From: Planctomycetaceae bacterium
GTDB lineage: Bacteria; Planctomycetota; Planctomycetia; Pirellulales; Thermoguttaceae
Assembly: GCA_021372005.1 (NCBI GenBank)
Contig: JAJFVC010000059.1
Location: 1-44,714 of the forward strand
Reading direction: 5' to 3'
Length of the DNA: 44,714 nucleotides
Shown in pieces: positions 37,543-44,714 of the stretch (positions are counted from its first letter, which is position 1; every line of letters begins with the position of its first letter). The position numbers and the translations under genes were made by a program. The notes beneath the pieces were generated by a model. That model had not been told where the DNA came from. It ran no database searches and saw only the letters and a program-made list of their open reading frames with translations.

Positions 37543-38493
37543 TTATTCACGGACCACCGATTCTCTGGCTTTGCGCGAAGCCAAGGCGAAATGCGGCCTG
37601 CCGACCATCGCGGCCAGATCGCCGCGGGTGACTTTGGGTCGGCGATGACGTCGCCCGGTCGTCATGGCCTCGATCCATCCCCAAAAACGGCCGAGCCAAC
37701 GCAACGGGAGCGACGGTCGCCAAAAGCCCAAAAGGCCTTCGCCGACCAGCAACGCGAGATGTCCGGCCAACGAGACCAGCCAGCCTTGGTTGGAGACCCA
37801 ATACCAAAACAGCCGCTCGACATCGCGTCCGCGGCGCCAAGCCGATCCATCGCGGACCATGGCCGGATCGGTCCGGGCCACGCACTGCGATTCCAAAACG
37901 CCGTGAAATCCAGCCTGTTGCAGGGCCAAGGCCACGTCGATCGCCGACAGGGCGTCGCCCGCTCGATCCGAAAAACCGCCGACCGCCCGAAGCGCCGACA
38001 CGCGATAAAACCCGGCCAGCCGGTCCGGACCGCAAAGGTCTTCGCGATAGGCGGACAGTTGATCGGCGCGGTCGCCCGCCCCAAGCCGACGCACCGTGCC
38101 TTCAACGCGATAGCCCCAACCGACGGAGACGATCCGGTCGGGATCGCCGCGATCGAGCACCACCGGCGTGACCGACGCAACGGCCGGATCGTCGAAATGA
38201 CGCAGAACCTCGTCGGTCCAACCCGGCGTCACCTCCACGCCGCAGGCCAGCACATGCAAAACCGCCGACCGAGCCTCGGCCAATCCACGGTTGAGACATC
38301 CGGCCAGCCCGGCCCCCGCCTCCGCCTCGACCAGCCGCACCTCATCGCCCAAATGGTACGGGTCGTCGTACGGGTGATTGTGCACCACCAGAATCTCACA
38401 ATCGACGGGACGATTTTCCAGCACGGAAATCAACGTATCGTCCAGTGATGGCGTTTCGCCCAAGACGGGAATCAGTATCGACAGCCGAGGCAC
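37543..38493 (-). CDS. family 2 glycosyltransferase without a clear DxD motif
   Basis: Product of 316 residues. The N-terminal GT-A fold is recognised from LSILIPVLGETPSLDDTLIS and CEILVVHNHP, with the acceptor-side GRGLAE-type helix and GFYRVSALRAVGGF. At the place where family 2 enzymes carry the metal-binding DxD, the sequence is LHVLACGVEVTPGW, so those aspartates are missing. The later D of AIDVALALQQAG may be the catalytic base. A hydrophobic stretch near 245-265 (GWLVSLAGHLALLVGEGLLG) suggests membrane contact. Start is GTG, supported by AGGAAG. Target sugar unknown. Confidence 0.72.
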   Translation of the reverse strand: MPRLSILIPVLGETPSLDDTLISVLENRPVDCEILVVHNHPYDDPYHLGDEVRLVEAEAGAGLAGCLNRGLAEARSAVLHVLACGVEVTPGWTDEVLRHFDDPAVASVTPVVLDRGDPDRIVSVGWGYRVEGTVRRLGAGDRADQLSAYREDLCGPDRLAGFYRVSALRAVGGFSDRAGDALSAIDVALALQQAGFHGVLESQCVARTDPAMVRDGSAWRRGRDVERLFWYWVSNQGWLVSLAGHLALLVGEGLLGFWRPSLPLRWLGRFWGWIEAMTTGRRHRRPKVTRGDLAAMVGRPHFALASRKARESVVRE

Positions 38494-38908
38494 GAGAGTA
38501 CTTCCTGAACCCTTTTGGTGAAACCGCAAGAAACCGAACGCACCGTGGACACAATCGCCACACAATGGCCGGCAGTCTGCGCCCCTTCACCTTTTCCGTG
38601 GTTGTGTACGGCCCGAATTGGACGCCGTGGTCATTATTTCGGGTTTTACGGGCTGGGGAGTTTATTCATTCGGTGGTTTTGTCCGAGAGGAGAAAAACAG
38701 CGCGTTAAGCATCCCCCGGTCTACCTATTTTAACATCGCCGACTATCGCACCGCGTCCGCCTCAAACGCCAGACCCCCCAATCGCTAAAAAGACCGAAAA
38801 ATGAGAGTAGCCCAATCAGGTGGCATCTCTGTTTACAATAGCGGGATTTTTTGTTATATTGTCGGTTGCTCTAGGGTTTCGACCATCTCGAAAAAAGGAG
38901 ACTCGACG
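38494..38908. other. intergenic region between divergent glycosyltransferase and secreted protein
   Basis: 415 bases. The right end holds the clear promoter at 38832 and the leader of the next gene. From 38494 to about 38800 I see no gene or strong motif, apart from an AGGAAG Shine-Dalgarno for the glycosyltransferase just above 38493. Confidence 0.5.
38832..38860 (+). promoter_or_regulatory. strong promoter of the secreted-protein gene
   Basis: TTTACA (38832-38837), a 17-bp spacer and TATATT (38855-38860), in a locally A/T-rich patch. Transcription would start near 38867. AAAAAAGGAG at 38891-38900 then provides the ribosome-binding site. Confidence 0.7.
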
Positions 38909-39895
38909 ATGTGGAGCGTTTTTCCCGTGAACGTTGCACTGCGGTTGTGTTTCGTATGGGTCGCGATGAGCGGTGTGGGCGCCACCATTACAACGGTCAA
39001 AAAACCAGATGCGCAGCCGGTTCCCAAAGCCGTCGCATCGATGAACCCAACCACGTTGGATCTCTCGCAGTTTTATTTTCCGCGCAAAGGCCCGCCGGCG
39101 TTCCAGGAAATCGCCAAACACCGGGAGTTCGATGGCGTACCTTTCCAGATTGGCGGACAGATCAAAATGTGGGGCAAGATGCCCGCCTGCTATCCCGACA
39201 CCATTCACGGCATTCGCGTCGGCCGGACGTTTGACGACTTGTATCTCGTTCATCACACGGGCTGGCCGGACGTCGAAGGCGAAGCGGTCGCGTACCTCTG
39301 TTTCAATTACGAGGACGGCACGAAATACATCGTTCCGATCCGTTACGGCTATCAAGTCCGCGATTGGTACAATCTACCGTCTTATGAAAAAGAAACCATG
39401 GCCGATCCGAACACGACGATTTGCATGCGCCTTCCGCCGACGCGATTCAAGGCGCCCATGCGTGTGTTCAAGAGCCGGATCGCGAATCCTTCGCCCCAAA
39501 AACTTGTGGAGACGCTGGACGTCGTTTCCGCCCGTCACTTGGCGTCCTACATGTTGCTTGCCGCCACGGTGGTCGATCGTTCGTCGGAGACTTCGGCGGC
39601 CGCGGTCGGAGATCGGCATTTTGACGGCAAGTTGACGGTTCGCGTGGTGGACGACGCGACGGGCAATCCTATCGAAGGCGCCGTGGTGATACCACGCATG
39701 TCCGTGTTCGACGAGGGCGTCGTGGGCAGTCCGTTCTACACGTCCGCCGCCGGCGAGGGCGTCATCCCGTATCCGCTTCGCCATACACGCATGCTTTCGG
39801 CGTCCGTGGCGAAAGATGGCTATCAAAACGGCGGAGGCGGTTGGCGCGTCCCCGCACCGGACGTCGTCACGATCCGCCTGAAGCCAAATCCTTGA
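38909..39895 (+). CDS. secreted protein with unknown N-terminal domain and carboxypeptidase-regulatory-like domain
   Basis: Product of 328 residues with a signal peptide (ALRLCFVWVAMSGVGA). After a short spacer, a domain at about 55-150 contains FDGVPFQIGGQIKMWGKM, VGRTFDDLYLVHHTGW, AVAYLCFNYEDGTKYIVPI and YGYQVRDWYNLP. I believe this pattern recurs in planctomycete and verrucomicrobial secreted proteins but I know no function for it. The last 90 residues (GKLTVRVVDDATGNPIEGAV to VAKDGYQNGGGGW) look like a CarboxypepD_reg Ig-like fold. AAAAGGAG eight bases before the ATG settles the start. It has its own promoter and is convergent with the second BBP7 gene. Location probably periplasmic or surface. 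Confidence 0.65.
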   Translation: MWSVFPVNVALRLCFVWVAMSGVGATITTVKKPDAQPVPKAVASMNPTTLDLSQFYFPRKGPPAFQEIAKHREFDGVPFQIGGQIKMWGKMPACYPDTIHGIRVGRTFDDLYLVHHTGWPDVEGEAVAYLCFNYEDGTKYIVPIRYGYQVRDWYNLPSYEKETMADPNTTICMRLPPTRFKAPMRVFKSRIANPSPQKLVETLDVVSARHLASYMLLAATVVDRSSETSAAAVGDRHFDGKLTVRVVDDATGNPIEGAVVIPRMSVFDEGVVGSPFYTSAAGEGVIPYPLRHTRMLSASVAKDGYQNGGGGWRVPAPDVVTIRLKPNP

Positions 39896-39913
39896 AAAAA
39901 ATCGGGGCGTCGC

Positions 39914-41089
39914 CTATCGCCGCCACTCGAGGCCGACGAACAGGCCGTTGAGGTCCACCGTGCCGTCGGCGTCGTAGCCGTCCAGTTGTCGCGGCCCAAG
40001 CGCCAGCCCGGTCAGCCCGTAGTACTGATAGCCGCCGCGCAGCCACAGCGATTCGGCGATCCGATAGCGCAACAGAAGCGACATCTCGAACAGCGCGGCC
40101 AACTCGGTGCCGGAATGCGATCCGTCGACATACGCGTCGCCGAGGTTTCCGCCGATCGTTTCGGCGAACTTTTGGGAATAGATGTTCGCGTAGAGCCCGA
40201 CTTTCGCTTCGACCGACAGTTGGAATCGTTCGCCGCCGAACCCGGTTTGAAGACCCAACTGCATGCCGACCAGGTTGTTTTTCGTCGCCAGATCGAGCCG
40301 TTCATAGCCGCCGTCGAAATCCGCACCCAACAACGAGAAATCATCCGACAGGTGCAGATAGCGCACGCCCCAAAGCCACGAACACGAGCGGTGGGGCTCA
40401 AAGGAAAGGAATTGAAACCGCTGGTTCAATTCCGCATTGGCCACCTGACTTTTGTAACGATAGCGAAGCGTGTCGTCGAAATATTCGTTGACCAACCACG
40501 GCGAATAGACCCAAAAGTTTCCCCAACTCGGATCGGTGTACAGCGTGCGTCCCACCGACCAGTTCTGTAATCCCCAGCCCAAAACCTCGAAGGACATCTG
40601 GTCGGTCACCTGCCCGGTCAATTGAAGCCGCAGCCCCGGGGCCAAGCAAAACAACCGATCGTCGCTCCAAAGATGTTCGGTCGCGTAACCCCAGTCATCG
40701 CAGGCGCAGCCCAGCGGAATGCCGCGCGGCGTGCTGCGATCGAGCCATAGCGCGTCGGCGGCGACCGTCCAGGAAATATTGAACGCTCGCGGCGACCACC
40801 GCAGTCCGGCTCCCAACGCCGAATCGGGCGATGGCAATGCATTCAACGACGGGGTCGACGGCCCGAGTGACGTTGCACCGTCTGTGTAGGACGTCGGCGA
40901 GGACATGTCCCATGACGCCGTGCCATCCGTGTAGGAAAACGAAGACGTCGACGGCGCGGCCGCCGCGTCCGACGACATCAACTGCGGCGCAGGCGGCGGC
41001 GCCACAGCGCCGACTTGCCCCAACGCCAACACACCTTGGACGCCAATCAGCGCACTCCACCAGCAACTCAAAAAGAAAAATCGGTTCAT
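39914..41089 (-). CDS. BBP7-family outer-membrane beta-barrel protein (second copy)
   Basis: Predicted 391-residue barrel of the BBP7 porin family. A signal peptide (FFFLSCWWSALIGVQGVLALG) is followed by a Ser/Thr/Pro-rich spacer with repeated SYTDG units (at about 46-85). The barrel part begins with WTVAADALWLDRSTPRG near residue 110. Repeated amphipathic strands follow, with the family-like WLWGVRYLHLSDDFSL, FQLSVEAKVGLYANIYSQKF and a final LFVGLEWRR. It is only distantly similar to the copy at 9338 and lacks its cysteine cluster. Pore function is inferred from the family. The ATG giving MNRFFFLSCWW is chosen over an upstream open frame. Confidence 0.8.
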   Translation of the reverse strand: MNRFFFLSCWWSALIGVQGVLALGQVGAVAPPPAPQLMSSDAAAAPSTSSFSYTDGTASWDMSSPTSYTDGATSLGPSTPSLNALPSPDSALGAGLRWSPRAFNISWTVAADALWLDRSTPRGIPLGCACDDWGYATEHLWSDDRLFCLAPGLRLQLTGQVTDQMSFEVLGWGLQNWSVGRTLYTDPSWGNFWVYSPWLVNEYFDDTLRYRYKSQVANAELNQRFQFLSFEPHRSCSWLWGVRYLHLSDDFSLLGADFDGGYERLDLATKNNLVGMQLGLQTGFGGERFQLSVEAKVGLYANIYSQKFAETIGGNLGDAYVDGSHSGTELAALFEMSLLLRYRIAESLWLRGGYQYYGLTGLALGPRQLDGYDADGTVDLNGLFVGLEWRR

Positions 41090-41190
41090 GCCAGAATGCA
41101 ATCCACTGGAAAGCACAAGCCCCGCGAAAAGAGCAACGAGGGGGCAGATCGTAGCAAAAACCGCCCGATCAAGAAAGATCAAACAACGGC

Positions 41191-41219
41191 AATTTAGACA
41201 ACATGAACAAGATGGTCAA
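41191..41219 (-). promoter_or_regulatory. promoter of the second BBP7 gene
   Basis: On the minus strand TTGACC (41214-41219) and TAAATT (41191-41196) are exactly 17 bp apart; transcription would start near 41184, about 95 bases before the ATG. It starts 23 bases past the histidine kinase stop, so the porin gene need not depend on read-through. Confidence 0.65.
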
Positions 41220-41241
41220 AAACAATGCCGTCGAGGTTGTG

Positions 41242-41976
41242 TCACCCTGAATGGCCGTCGGCGGGCAATCGGGCGGGAACGGGCAGTTTGATCGTCACCT
41301 GGGTGCCGCGGCCCGGCTCGCTCTGCAGTCGGATCATGCCGCCGTGGCTTTCGATGATTTTGCGGGTTGTCGGCAGCCCAAGCCCCGAGCCGCCGCGTTT
41401 CATCGTAAAAAAGGCGTCGAACACTTTGGCCTGCGTCGCTTCCTCCATGCCGCAGCCGGTGTCGATCAAATCCAGCGCCACGCCGTCGGGCGTGCCGTAG
41501 GTGCGGACCACCAACTGGCCGCCGTCGGGCATCGCCTGCTCGGCGTTGATCGCCAAGTTCAACAGCGCCCCCCGAAACGCCTCTCGATCCAGCAGCACGG
41601 TGGGCAGGTTGCCGGCCAGATAGTCGACCACCTCGACCCGCGAGTCTTTCGCCTTGGGGGCGTAAAAATCGAGCACTTGCCGGACTTGCTCGTTCAGATC
41701 GCTCGGCTGGAGATTCAGCCGATGGGCCTTCGTGAACCGCAGAAAATTGTCGAGCAGATCCTGCAACCGCTGACATTCGTGTTGGACCAGCTCGATCTTT
41801 TTCATCGCCCGGCGTTCACGCGGAGCGTCCGAGTCGCGAAAATCCTCGGCCAACAGCTCCATGTTCATCCGGATGGTCGACAGCGGATTTTTGATCTCGT
41901 GGGCCAATCCGCCGGCCAGGCGCGCAATCTCCGTGTATTGATCGACCAGCCGTTGATTAAGCTCGTCGTGGGACAT
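41242..41976 (-). CDS. soluble sensor histidine kinase (DHp and ATPase domains only)
   Basis: Product of 244 residues without membrane segments or a sensory domain. The dimerisation helix has phospho-acceptor His26 in LAGGLAHEIKNPLSTIRMNM. The ATPase domain shows the N box (LNLAINAEQAMPDGG), G1 (LIDTGCGMEE), F box (VFDAFFTMKRGGSGLGL, which runs into G2) and SHGGMIRLQSEPGRGTQVTI. The input must come from partner proteins. It lies 97 bases downstream of pnp on the same strand; a GGGATTAG palindrome fills the gap. No receiver gene is adjacent. NtrB-like kinases have this core but add a PAS domain. Confidence 0.9.
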   Translation of the reverse strand: MSHDELNQRLVDQYTEIARLAGGLAHEIKNPLSTIRMNMELLAEDFRDSDAPRERRAMKKIELVQHECQRLQDLLDNFLRFTKAHRLNLQPSDLNEQVRQVLDFYAPKAKDSRVEVVDYLAGNLPTVLLDREAFRGALLNLAINAEQAMPDGGQLVVRTYGTPDGVALDLIDTGCGMEEATQAKVFDAFFTMKRGGSGLGLPTTRKIIESHGGMIRLQSEPGRGTQVTIKLPVPARLPADGHSG

Positions 41977-41986
41977 AGGAGAAAGC

Positions 41987-42062
41987 AGGGATTAGGAATT
42001 GGAGATTAGGGATTAGAGCAACACGCAGGGCTCTAATCCCTAATTTTCTAATCCCTAATCCC
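41987..42062. repeat. telomere-like palindromic repeat between pnp and the histidine kinase gene
   Basis: A perfect 15-bp inverted repeat, ATTAGGGATTAGAGC (42005-42019) and GCTCTAATCCCTAAT (42030-42044), has a 10-base loop. It lies inside a longer, imperfect palindrome of GGGATTAG/CTAATCCC words. The outer edge ends about ten bases from the kinase start codon. It could act as a transcript hairpin; no T-tract makes it a standard terminator. Confidence 0.85.
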
Positions 42063-42073
42063 TTGTCAAAAAA

Positions 42074-44185
42074 CTACTTCTCTTCGCCGTCGCCCTTCTG
42101 GGCGGCTTGCTCGCGGAGCAGCACCTTGCGGCTGAGCTTCACGCGGTCCTGATCGTCGATCGAGATCACCTTGACCTCCAGCTCGTCGCCCACCTTGCAA
42201 ACGTCGGCGACGCTGTTCACATAGCCGTCGGCCAACTCGCTGATGTGGCACAGCCCGTCCTTGCCGGGCAGGATTTCGATGAACGCGCCGAAATCCTTTA
42301 CACTGGTGACGCGGCCCTTGTAGACGCGGCCCACTTCGACCGACGCGGTCAACGCCTCGACCCGCTGCATCGCGTCCTTCGCGCTCTCGGCGTTGAAGCT
42401 GGCCACGCTCACCGTGCCGTCGTCTTCCACTTCGATCAACGCGCCGGTCGCCTCTTGGATCGCACGGATCGTCTTACCGCCCGGGCCGATCAACAGACCA
42501 ATCTTCTCCGGATCGATGTGGGTGCGCAACAACCGCGGCGCCCACGGCGAAATCTCCGGCCGCGGACGGGAAATCGCCGTCAACATCGTGCGAAGGATCT
42601 CCATCCGCGCCTCGCGCGATTGACGCAACGTCTCGCGGATGATCTGCTCGCTGATGCCGTCGATCTTCAGATCGAGCTGAATGCCGGTGATGCCGTTTTG
42701 CGTACCGGCCACTTTGAAGTCCATGTCGCCAAAATGGTCTTCATCGCCGATGATGTCGGTCAGCAGCACGTAGCGATCGGGTTCCTTGACCAAGCCGACG
42801 GAAATGCCGGCCACAGGGTTGCTGATCGGCACGCCGGCGGCCATCAGGCCCAGCGTCGCGCCGCATACGCTTGCCATCGAGCTCGACCCGTTGCTCTCCA
42901 AAATGTCGGAGATGATGCGAATCGTGTAGGGGAACTGGTCCGGATCAGGCAACACCGGCTTGACACTTCGCTCGGCCAACGCGCCGTGACCGATCTCGCG
43001 GCGGCCTGGCCCGCGAATCGGACGCACTTCGCCGACCGAAAACGACGGGAAGTAATAGTGCAGCATGAACTTCTGCGAGTATTCCTCGACCAACCCGTCC
43101 ACGCGCTGCTCGTCGCGCCCGGTGCCCAAGGCGACCGTGACCAACGACTGCGTCTCGCCGCGTTGGAACATCGCCGAACCATGCACCCGAGGCAACAGGT
43201 CCACCTTGCAGCTGATCGGCCGAAGCGTGCGATAGTCGCGTCCGTCGGGCCGGGTGCCGCTGAGAATCTGGTCGCGGATCACACGCGTTTCCAACTCTTC
43301 CCACGCCGAGGCAAACGCTTCGGCCGTGAAGGCGTCGTCGGCCTTCGGATCGGGAATCAACTCGGCGCAGGCCTGTTCTTTGACCGCCTTGCAGGCGTCG
43401 GCCCGGGCCAGCTTGCCTTCGGTCCGCTTCGCCGTGTTCAAGGCGTCGTAATATTTCGCTTTCAATTGATCGTAAAGCCCGTTGGACGGCCCCGGCTCGA
43501 ACGGCTTCTTGACCGTGCCGGCCTTTTGGGCCAACTCTTCCTGCATCTCGCAGATCTGCCGGATGTAGCCATGGGCCGTCATGATCGCGTCGGCCATTTG
43601 GTCCTCGGGCATCTCGCGGGCAAAACCCTCGATCATCAGGATCGACTCTTTATTGCCCGAAACGACCAGGTCCAAATCGCTCTCTTCCAGCGCGTCGTGC
43701 GTCGGAAACGGAACCCACTGGCCGTCGATCCAAGCAAGTCGGACCGAGGCCAACGGCCCTTGGAAAGGCAACGACGAGAGGCCCAGCGCCGCCGCCGCGC
43801 CGTTCATCGCCAACACGTCGCCGTCGTTCTGACGGTCGCTGGCCAACACAAACGCTTGAATCTGCACCTCGTCGCGGTATCGGTCGGGCCAGAGCGGACG
43901 GATCGGACGATCCATCAGTCGCGCGGTCAGCGTTTCCTTGGTCGTGGGACGCCCTTCGCGCTTCAGAAATCCGCCGGGGAACTTGCCGGCCGCCGCCACC
44001 CGCTCGCGATAATCGCAGGTCAACGGGAAGAAATCGCCGGGTCGCGGTCCGCCGGATGCCACGGCCGCCAGCACGACCGTCTCGCCGTACTGCACCAAAC
44101 AACTGCCGGCCGCCTGCTTGGCCAACTCACCGGTTTCAAAAGAAAGAATCGACGCCCCGATTTGCCGTTCAACACGTACTTTCAA
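42074..44185 (-). CDS. pnp: polyribonucleotide nucleotidyltransferase (PNPase)
   Basis: 3'-to-5' phosphorolytic exoribonuclease of the RNA degradosome. The 703-residue chain has the full layout: first RNase PH domain, helical domain near 240-320, second RNase PH domain (TRPDGRDYRTLRPISCKVD, GRREIGHGALAERSVKPVLP, GDEDHFGDMDFKVAGTQNGI), KH domain with IGPGGKTIRAIQEATGALIE at about 558-577, and S1 domain (VGRVYKGRVTSVKDFGAFIE) at about 622-690. The short acidic tail is normal. It follows rpsO by 240 bases, the classic rpsO-pnp order. No anomalies seen. Confidence 0.98.
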   Translation of the reverse strand: MKVRVERQIGASILSFETGELAKQAAGSCLVQYGETVVLAAVASGGPRPGDFFPLTCDYRERVAAAGKFPGGFLKREGRPTTKETLTARLMDRPIRPLWPDRYRDEVQIQAFVLASDRQNDGDVLAMNGAAAALGLSSLPFQGPLASVRLAWIDGQWVPFPTHDALEESDLDLVVSGNKESILMIEGFAREMPEDQMADAIMTAHGYIRQICEMQEELAQKAGTVKKPFEPGPSNGLYDQLKAKYYDALNTAKRTEGKLARADACKAVKEQACAELIPDPKADDAFTAEAFASAWEELETRVIRDQILSGTRPDGRDYRTLRPISCKVDLLPRVHGSAMFQRGETQSLVTVALGTGRDEQRVDGLVEEYSQKFMLHYYFPSFSVGEVRPIRGPGRREIGHGALAERSVKPVLPDPDQFPYTIRIISDILESNGSSSMASVCGATLGLMAAGVPISNPVAGISVGLVKEPDRYVLLTDIIGDEDHFGDMDFKVAGTQNGITGIQLDLKIDGISEQIIRETLRQSREARMEILRTMLTAISRPRPEISPWAPRLLRTHIDPEKIGLLIGPGGKTIRAIQEATGALIEVEDDGTVSVASFNAESAKDAMQRVEALTASVEVGRVYKGRVTSVKDFGAFIEILPGKDGLCHISELADGYVNSVADVCKVGDELEVKVISIDDQDRVKLSRKVLLREQAAQKGDGEEK

Positions 44186-44304
44186 GGTTTACTCCTACCT
44201 ACTTCGTCTCGAGGAGTTGTCGGCACGACGGCGGAAAGCAAAAACGAGGAAAGGGAACCCGCGCGATCATCAGCGCCGGCTTGCCAGGCCTGCCATCGCG
44301 AATG

Positions 44305-44320
44305 CCCGCGAACTCGCGGG
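44305..44320 (-). promoter_or_regulatory. GC-rich hairpin in the rpsO-pnp spacer
   Basis: CCCGCG (44305-44310) and CGCGGG (44315-44320) form a six-base stem with an AACT loop, flanked by paired GCCGGC blocks. In Escherichia coli the pnp leader has an RNase III-cut stem used in autoregulation; whether this hairpin plays that part is unknown. The rest of the 240-base spacer shows no gene or strong promoter. Confidence 0.3.
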
Positions 44321-44425
44321 ACGCCGGCTCCGAAGCTCTCGAGCCCAAAGCGCACGCTTCAAGCTCGAACTCATCCCCTCAAGCCACGCCGCTGCCGGGT
44401 GCGAGAAGACAACGCCGTCCCGAAA

Positions 44426-44695
44426 TCACTTGCGGATGTCGAGACGATGAATAATGTCGAGATAACGCTTCGGATCGACCTTTTTCAGGTAATCCAACAA
44501 CCGCCGACGACGACTGACCAACATCAACAAGCCTCGACGACATGCAAAATCACGCTTGTGACCCTGCAAATGTTCGGTCAAGCTGTTGACTCGAGTCGTC
44601 AAAATGGCGATCTGGACTTCCGGCGAGCCCGTATCGGTCTTGCCGCGCTGATACTCGCCGATCAATTCCGTTTTACGCTCTTTAGTAATGGCCAT
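44426..44695 (-). CDS. rpsO: 30S ribosomal protein S15
   Basis: Small-subunit protein S15, an early 16S rRNA binding protein. The 89-residue product is the usual length and reads normally: GEYQRGKTDTGSPEVQIAIL, then TEHLQGHKRDFACRRGLLML and VSRRRRLLDYLKKVDPKRY. It is the first gene of the rpsO-pnp unit. Its promoter would lie just beyond the window edge, since only 19 bases remain. Confidence 0.98.
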   Translation of the reverse strand: MAITKERKTELIGEYQRGKTDTGSPEVQIAILTTRVNSLTEHLQGHKRDFACRRGLLMLVSRRRRLLDYLKKVDPKRYLDIIHRLDIRK

Positions 44696-44714
44696 CGGTT
44701 ACCGCGACTTCTCC

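Overview
The window is about 44.7 kb of GC-rich bacterial chromosome, almost certainly from a planctomycete, probably of the Pirellulales type. The pointers are two BBP7-type beta-barrel porins, a TIGR03009-like secreted protein, secreted proteins with YHS-like and CarboxypepD_reg-like domains, a double-length UvrA, a diverged GlmU-like enzyme and a paired clpP1/clpP2 locus. Genes are dense, on both strands, and mostly conserved housekeeping genes. I see no phage, transposase, CRISPR array, toxin-antitoxin pair or plasmid function. The only RNA gene I can support is one tRNA-Gly.

Layout from left to right. rplM-rpsI (+) has a clear promoter and terminator. A CBM9/DOMON-like gene lies downstream of a giant tandem uvrA (both -). 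Then come a BBP7 porin (+), a TIGR03009-like protein and a coiled-coil lipoprotein (both -). The proteostasis block tRNA-Gly, tig, clpP1, clpP2 (-) follows. An FHA protein (+) converges on glyA plus a single-domain response regulator (-). A plus-strand run holds a sigma-70 factor, PPK2, a ROK kinase fused to an Mth938-like domain, and an XRE-like protein. A minus-strand run holds a polysaccharide-export lipoprotein, a YHS protein, a membrane protein and thpR. DUF3467 (+) has its own promoter and terminator. DUF2059 and lpd (-) diverge from a zinc-peptidase/lectin-like protein (+). A GlmU-like enzyme and nagB (-) form an amino-sugar pair, followed by ilvB (+), an HhH/HTH DNA-binding protein (+) and a family 2 glycosyltransferase (-). 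A secreted protein of unknown domain (+) converges on a second BBP7 porin (-). The window ends with rpsO, pnp and a soluble histidine kinase (-).

The most unusual signals are these. (1) A G-rich, telomere-like simple repeat (GGGATTAG-type) occurs four times, always between co-directional genes and always within a few bases of the downstream start codon (clpP1, clpP2, lpd, histidine kinase). One copy forms a perfect 15-bp inverted repeat. (2) Purine/pyrimidine tracts of similar low complexity lie in frame in the linkers of UvrA. (3) UvrA carries four intact ATPase sites plus a C-terminal extension of about 350 residues that I cannot identify. (4) A ROK sugar kinase is fused to an Mth938-like domain and may be read from a leaderless mRNA. 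(5) A DNA-binding protein combines helix-hairpin-helix segments resembling the RNA polymerase alpha C-terminal domain with a sigma-4-like HTH.

Several promoters fit the sigma-70 pattern (TTGNCA or TTTACA, 16-18 bp, TAAATT/TATATT/TATAAT/TATGCT), consistent with the housekeeping-type sigma factor encoded here. All assignments come from reading the sequence. No database search was run.
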